The notes under the pieces are model-generated. The model saw nothing but the letters and a program-made list of their open reading frames with translations. It made no database searches and was not told the DNA's origin. Made by a program: the position numbers and the translations under genes. From positions 248,001 to 312,000 of the forward strand of contig NZ_SWKP01000005.1 of NCBI RefSeq assembly GCF_005871165.1: DNA of 64,000 nucleotides, in the 5' to 3' direction. This document shows, in pieces, positions 60,692 through 64,000 of the stretch. Each line of letters begins with the position of its first letter. Position 1 is the stretch's first letter. The DNA comes from Maricaulis alexandrii. GTDB lineage: Bacteria > Pseudomonadota > Alphaproteobacteria > Caulobacterales > Maricaulaceae.

Positions 60692-62034
60692 CAGTGGCCG
60701 CTGGAGGCCGCGGCACCGTGACCGTCATCCTCGGAGGCACCGCCCCCGTGTTGCGGGCCGACATTCGTGCGCACCGGCGCCCGGTTGGGCTCGGCCTGAC
60801 GCGGTTCATGGGCGCGGGCTTCATCCGCCAGTCGCGCTTCCAGACGGCGGCGTGCCATCACGGCGGAGGGCGGCGCCAGCTGATAGCCACGCAGGTCCAG
60901 GCCGGCGGTCCAGTCACGGATCTGGTCGACCGTGGCCGGATAGGCGAAGCCAGACCCGAGGGCGGCCCCGTTCTGCAGAGCGAGGGCTTCCAGGGCCAGC
61001 AGGCGCTCATCGATCGCGTCGGGGCTGAGGTCCTCGTCCAGGATACGGTCGGCAATGGCGTATTCGAGGTCGGCCGAGCGGGCAGCGCCCTCGATGGTGG
61101 CGCGGCGTCCGGCGCCGTCATGCAGGAAGGCCACACCGCGATGTTCGAGCTGGTCGAAGACATCGCTCAGGGCATCGGGCGAGGCTGAGAAGCGGGCACC
61201 GAGATAATTGGTCACCCCGAAATACCCCGTGGCGCGGCTGAGCACCCAGGCGAGGCGGCGGGCATTCTCCTCGGAGGAGCCGTCGGCCAACAGGGTGTGG
61301 GGGCCCGGATCATTATTGGGATAGTCGAAGGGCTCCATCGGCGCTTCGATCAGGACTTCATGACCGGCTTCGCGTGCCCGGTTGATCCAGGCCTGCAGGT
61401 CGCGTGTGTAGGGGGCGAAGGACAGCGCCACTTCCGGCGGCAGCTCGTCGATCGCGGCCTGGGTGACGGCGGTGTTCAGACCCATGCCGCCGATCACGAC
61501 GGCGATCGTCGGCGCGCTCGGATCCCCGTGGAAGGGGCGGGCATAGGCCCGTGACGGCCGCGTACCGTCCGGGCCAATTTTGGGCAGGGGACCGCCGGGA
61601 CCCGGTTCGGTCAGGCCGGCCATCGGTGCCCGGGGCAGGGCATTCGGATTGGCGGCGGGGGCGGCATGACTGGCAGCCGCATTGCGCGCCTCGGCATCGG
61701 CCGGGTCGGAGCCGGCCCCAGGCCGGGCGGCCGGGGTTTCAAACCCGTCATCGACGCCGTCCAGCGTGATGTCGTCGGCTTCGTCCGGTTCGAGGAAGCG
61801 GATCGGGGCGCCTGCGGTTTCGTGACCGGTGCCGGTGTCGTGGCCGGCCTCTGCCGTGATGATCGGCGTCGGGTCAAAACGGCCGCGCGCTGCCGGCAAT
61901 TCCGTATTGGCTTCACCAAAAACGGCTACACCGGCCAGGATCAGTGCCAGAACGCCAGCGGTCGCGATCCCGGCGAAAATCGGGGCGCGAACGGTCAGCA
62001 GCGGCTGGGCGTGTCGAAGGACAGCGGTGGGCAT
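60691..62034 (-). CDS. Divergent polysaccharide deacetylase (DUF610) family membrane-anchored protein
   Basis: 447 residues from ATG 62034 (in-frame GTG at 62094 is weaker). One N-terminal membrane segment (IFAGIATAGVLALILAGVAVF), a long Ala/Pro/Asp-rich linker, then a divergent polysaccharide deacetylase domain starting at PTIAVVIGGMGLNTAVTQAAI with LPPEVALSFAPYTRDLQAW, GHEVLIEAPMEPFDYP and FGVTNYLGARF. Such proteins are commonly encoded next to envC and ctpA and are thought to act on the envelope; enzymatic activity is unproven. The tail is His/Gly-rich (PQHGGGASEDDGHG). Confidence 0.9.
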   Translation of the reverse strand: MPTAVLRHAQPLLTVRAPIFAGIATAGVLALILAGVAVFGEANTELPAARGRFDPTPIITAEAGHDTGTGHETAGAPIRFLEPDEADDITLDGVDDGFETPAARPGAGSDPADAEARNAAASHAAPAANPNALPRAPMAGLTEPGPGGPLPKIGPDGTRPSRAYARPFHGDPSAPTIAVVIGGMGLNTAVTQAAIDELPPEVALSFAPYTRDLQAWINRAREAGHEVLIEAPMEPFDYPNNDPGPHTLLADGSSEENARRLAWVLSRATGYFGVTNYLGARFSASPDALSDVFDQLEHRGVAFLHDGAGRRATIEGAARSADLEYAIADRILDEDLSPDAIDERLLALEALALQNGAALGSGFAYPATVDQIRDWTAGLDLRGYQLAPPSAVMARRRLEARLADEARAHEPRQAEPNRAPVRTNVGPQHGGGASEDDGHGAAASSGH

Positions 62035-62122
62035 TGCGGCGCAGGCCTGTGGCAATTGGCGTGTCGGTGCGCCCGTCCGGGCACACCCTCTCACGCCCCA
62101 GCATGCCGAAACCCCTGAAAGA

Positions 62123-62140
62123 AACGGTTAACGCCGTTTG
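62123..62140 (-). terminator. Small hairpin between ctpA and the DUF610 gene
   Basis: AAACGG (62123-62128)/CCGTTT (62135-62140) around a TTAACG loop. On the reverse strand it is followed by CTTTC, so at best a weak terminator or pause after ctpA. Confidence 0.3.
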
Positions 62141-62153
62141 TCGATTTGTCGCC

Positions 62154-63467
62154 TTACTGCAGGGCGGCCTGCTGGCTCTCCATCATCGAGCGAAGGACCT
62201 CCCGGGCCCGGCTGAGCTGGTAATCCTCATCCTCGGGCCAGTCGGCTGGCGGCTGTTCCACAGCGGCCACATCCGTATCCGCCCGATGTTCGCCATTCTC
62301 ATTCTCCAGAGCGCCCGGCAGGTCGGCCTCGGAGGAGACTTGCGGTGCGCTGTGCTCGGGATCGCTGTCTTCCAGCTCCCAGGACGAGATCTGCAGGTCC
62401 GGGATGATGCCCGTGGCCTGGATGGAGCGGCCGGCCGGCGTGTAGTAGCGGCCCGTGGTCAGGCGCAGCGCGCCGTCACGGCCGCCGCGCAGCGGGATGA
62501 TGGTCTGGACCGAGCCCTTGCCGAAACTCGTCATGCCGACCAGTTCGGCCCGCTCGCGGTCCTGCAGGGCACCGGCCACGATCTCGGCCGCACTGGCAGA
62601 GCCCTCATTGATCAGGATCACGATCGGCGCGCCGTTCAGCCGGTCACCCGGACGGGCATTGTAACGCTGGGTCTCGCGCGGATCGCGGGTGCGGGTGGAG
62701 ACGACTTCGCCGCCATCCAGGAAGACATCGGTCACTCCGATGGCCTGGTCCAGTAGACCGCCCGGATTATAGCGCATGTCGATGATCAGGCCCGGCAGCT
62801 CCGCGCCGTATTCTTCCTGCAGCTCGGTAATGCCTTCATGGACCATTTCCGTGGTGCGCTCATTGAAGCCGGCGATCCGCATATAAGGCACGCCCTCATC
62901 GATACGGGTGGCCACGGTGCGCAGCGGAATCGTGTCGCGGACCAGGGTGACGTCGAACGGATCCTCGTCAGAGCGGGAAATCGTGATGGTGACCGGCTCG
63001 CCGACGGCCCCGCGCATCATTTCCACGGCTTCGTCGACGGACACGCCGATAATGCTCTCGCCATCGACGGCGATGATGCGGTCATTGGTGCGCAGGCCGG
63101 CGCGCTCGGCCGGAGTCTCGCTGATCGGGGAGACGACGGTGATGAAGTCTTCCCGGCGGGTCACTTCCATGCCCAGGCCGCCATATTCACCGCGGGTGGA
63201 GACGCGCAGATCCTCGTAGCTGTCGGGATTGTGGTAGACGGAGTGCGGATCCAGCGAGGTCAACATGCCTTCGATCGCGGCTTCGATCAGCTCGGCCTGG
63301 TCGGTGTCGGTGACATAGTCCGACTCGATCCGGCTGAGCACATCGCCGAAGAGTTCCAGCTGACGGAAGGTTTCCGTCCGGTCTTCCTGGCTACCCTCGG
63401 CTGACACCGCAATGGCCACGGCGCCGACAGCAAAGGCGACCATGGAAGCGAAGACATTGATACGCAT
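62154..63467 (-). CDS. ctpA: Carboxy-terminal processing protease CtpA (S41 family)
   Basis: Periplasmic serine protease with Ser/Lys dyad. 437 residues: signal sequence (FASMVAFAVGAVAIAVSA), N-terminal helical part, PDZ domain at about 90-165 (VTRREDFITVVSPISETPAE), then the S41 core with catalytic Ser292 in EGSASAAEIVAGAL and Lys317 in SFGKGSVQ, 25 residues apart as in Prc/CtpA. Linked genes (envC-like upstream, DUF610 and rppH downstream) match the common alphaproteobacterial order. Confidence 0.96.
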   Translation of the reverse strand: MRINVFASMVAFAVGAVAIAVSAEGSQEDRTETFRQLELFGDVLSRIESDYVTDTDQAELIEAAIEGMLTSLDPHSVYHNPDSYEDLRVSTRGEYGGLGMEVTRREDFITVVSPISETPAERAGLRTNDRIIAVDGESIIGVSVDEAVEMMRGAVGEPVTITISRSDEDPFDVTLVRDTIPLRTVATRIDEGVPYMRIAGFNERTTEMVHEGITELQEEYGAELPGLIIDMRYNPGGLLDQAIGVTDVFLDGGEVVSTRTRDPRETQRYNARPGDRLNGAPIVILINEGSASAAEIVAGALQDRERAELVGMTSFGKGSVQTIIPLRGGRDGALRLTTGRYYTPAGRSIQATGIIPDLQISSWELEDSDPEHSAPQVSSEADLPGALENENGEHRADTDVAAVEQPPADWPEDEDYQLSRAREVLRSMMESQQAALQ

Positions 63468-63497
63468 GCGTACTCGCGTCCTTTGAGCGCGATATCC

Positions 63498-64000
63498 TTA
63501 ACCGGCCTCTGCGCCTGTCCGGATCCAAGGGGCCGGATCGATCGCATCGCCGTCTCGTCGCAGTTCCAGATACAAATCCGGTGCCGGTTGAGACTGATCC
63601 GGCATGGCACCGACAGGTTCCCCTGCCAAAACGCTCTGACCGACAGAGGCATAGGTCACCGCCATGCCAGCCAGCACGATATAGTAGTCATCCCCGACAT
63701 TCAGTATCAAGAGACCGCCGTAGGTGTTGAACGGTCCCGCGAACTCCACGCGGGCATCGAAAGGCGAGACTACCTGCGCTCTGGGCCGTGTCCGAATGAA
63801 AATTCCGTCAGACCGTGTGCCATCTTCGGCCACATGCCCGAAACGCCGGGTGATTTCCCCGCGCGCCGGAGCCTGGAGCCGGCCGCGCGCATCGGCAAAG
63901 CGCAAAGTCTGCAGCGGCGCTGTTGGTGCCCGTGCTGCGACCATGTCACGCGGCGGCCGCATGCGCGGGGCCGGGATGGCATCGGTGACTTCCAGGCGGC
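63498..64000 (-). CDS. envC: EnvC-like murein hydrolase activator, LytM/M23 domain, partial (5' end outside)
   Basis: The frame is open to the window edge; about 167 C-terminal residues are visible, with no stop upstream. They make up an M23/LytM domain: APARGEITRRFGHVAEDG, GIFIRTRPRAQVVSPFDARV, YGGLLILNVGDDYYIVLAGM and LYLELRRDGDAIDPAPWI. Positions that hold zinc ligands in active M23 peptidases are not His here (SDGIFI, VLAGM), as in EnvC/NlpD activators of amidases. The coiled-coil N-terminus expected of EnvC lies beyond the edge. ctpA starts 30 bp downstream. Confidence 0.85.
   Translation of the reverse strand, partial: RLEVTDAIPAPRMRPPRDMVAARAPTAPLQTLRFADARGRLQAPARGEITRRFGHVAEDGTRSDGIFIRTRPRAQVVSPFDARVEFAGPFNTYGGLLILNVGDDYYIVLAGMAVTYASVGQSVLAGEPVGAMPDQSQPAPDLYLELRRDGDAIDPAPWIRTGAEAG

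Overview
The window is a GC-rich bacterial chromosome segment that reads as a member of the Alphaproteobacteria, most likely the Maricaulis/Caulobacter-like branch. This placement is an inference from gene content and order: the phoH-ybeY-corC-lnt-xre-trmB run, the rimP-nusA-ylxR-infB run, an atpHAGDC operon without F0 genes, a Fur without the Cys4 zinc site, and DUF484-xerC divergent from priA. No rRNA, complete tRNA, CRISPR array or intact insertion sequence was found. Almost all of the sequence is housekeeping core genome.

Layout. (1) 1-803: the AT-richer end of a mobile element, with one partial reverse-strand gene, abuts the 3' part of comM, so comM appears interrupted. (2) 0.9-15.1 kb: soluble hybrid histidine kinase, AmpG-like permease with an unusual loop, reverse-strand malic enzyme, then mutS, glnD, murJ and trpS. 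(3) 15.1-21.1 kb: copper-chaperone lipoprotein, small membrane protein, Usp, Nfu, nitroreductase, tsaB-rimI, fur, and a Tet-type MFS transporter. (4) 21.2-27.8 kb: miaB-phoH-ybeY-corC-lnt with ATGA/GTGA overlaps, then an XRE regulator and trmB; metK, expected between the last two, is absent. (5) 28.5-40.4 kb: rimP-nusA-ylxR-infB, rbfA, truB, rpsO and pnp, the translation and RNA-processing block. It has a recognisable promoter and attenuator-like leader, and it is broken twice by reverse-strand genes (an NTF2-like protein and a serine beta-lactamase-fold protein lacking its nucleophile). (6) 40.6-47.8 kb: the 2-oxoglutarate dehydrogenase genes sucA, odhB (two lipoyl domains) and lpd, with two related small membrane proteins between odhB and lpd. 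(7) 48-54.9 kb: acetyltransferase, a winged-helix regulator/membrane protein pair with a palindromic operator candidate, xerC-DUF484, priA (one zinc site degenerate), terC, and an NrtR-type Nudix regulator. (8) 55.2-60.2 kb: F1 ATP synthase operon atpHAGDC. (9) 60.2-64 kb, reverse strand: envC-like factor (partial), ctpA, DUF610 protein and rppH.

No defence system, biosynthetic cluster or clearly new multigene system was found. The most interesting signals are small. A hairpin with exact tRNA T-arm geometry lies just before truB, which encodes the T-arm pseudouridine synthase. The rimP leader has a terminator inside a short ORF that overlaps the TTG start of rimP. GlnD and PriA have lost residues that are normally conserved at catalytic or metal sites. 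The element end inside comM and a folded inverted repeat after lpd are the other two. Comparisons with family consensus were made from memory, without alignments.
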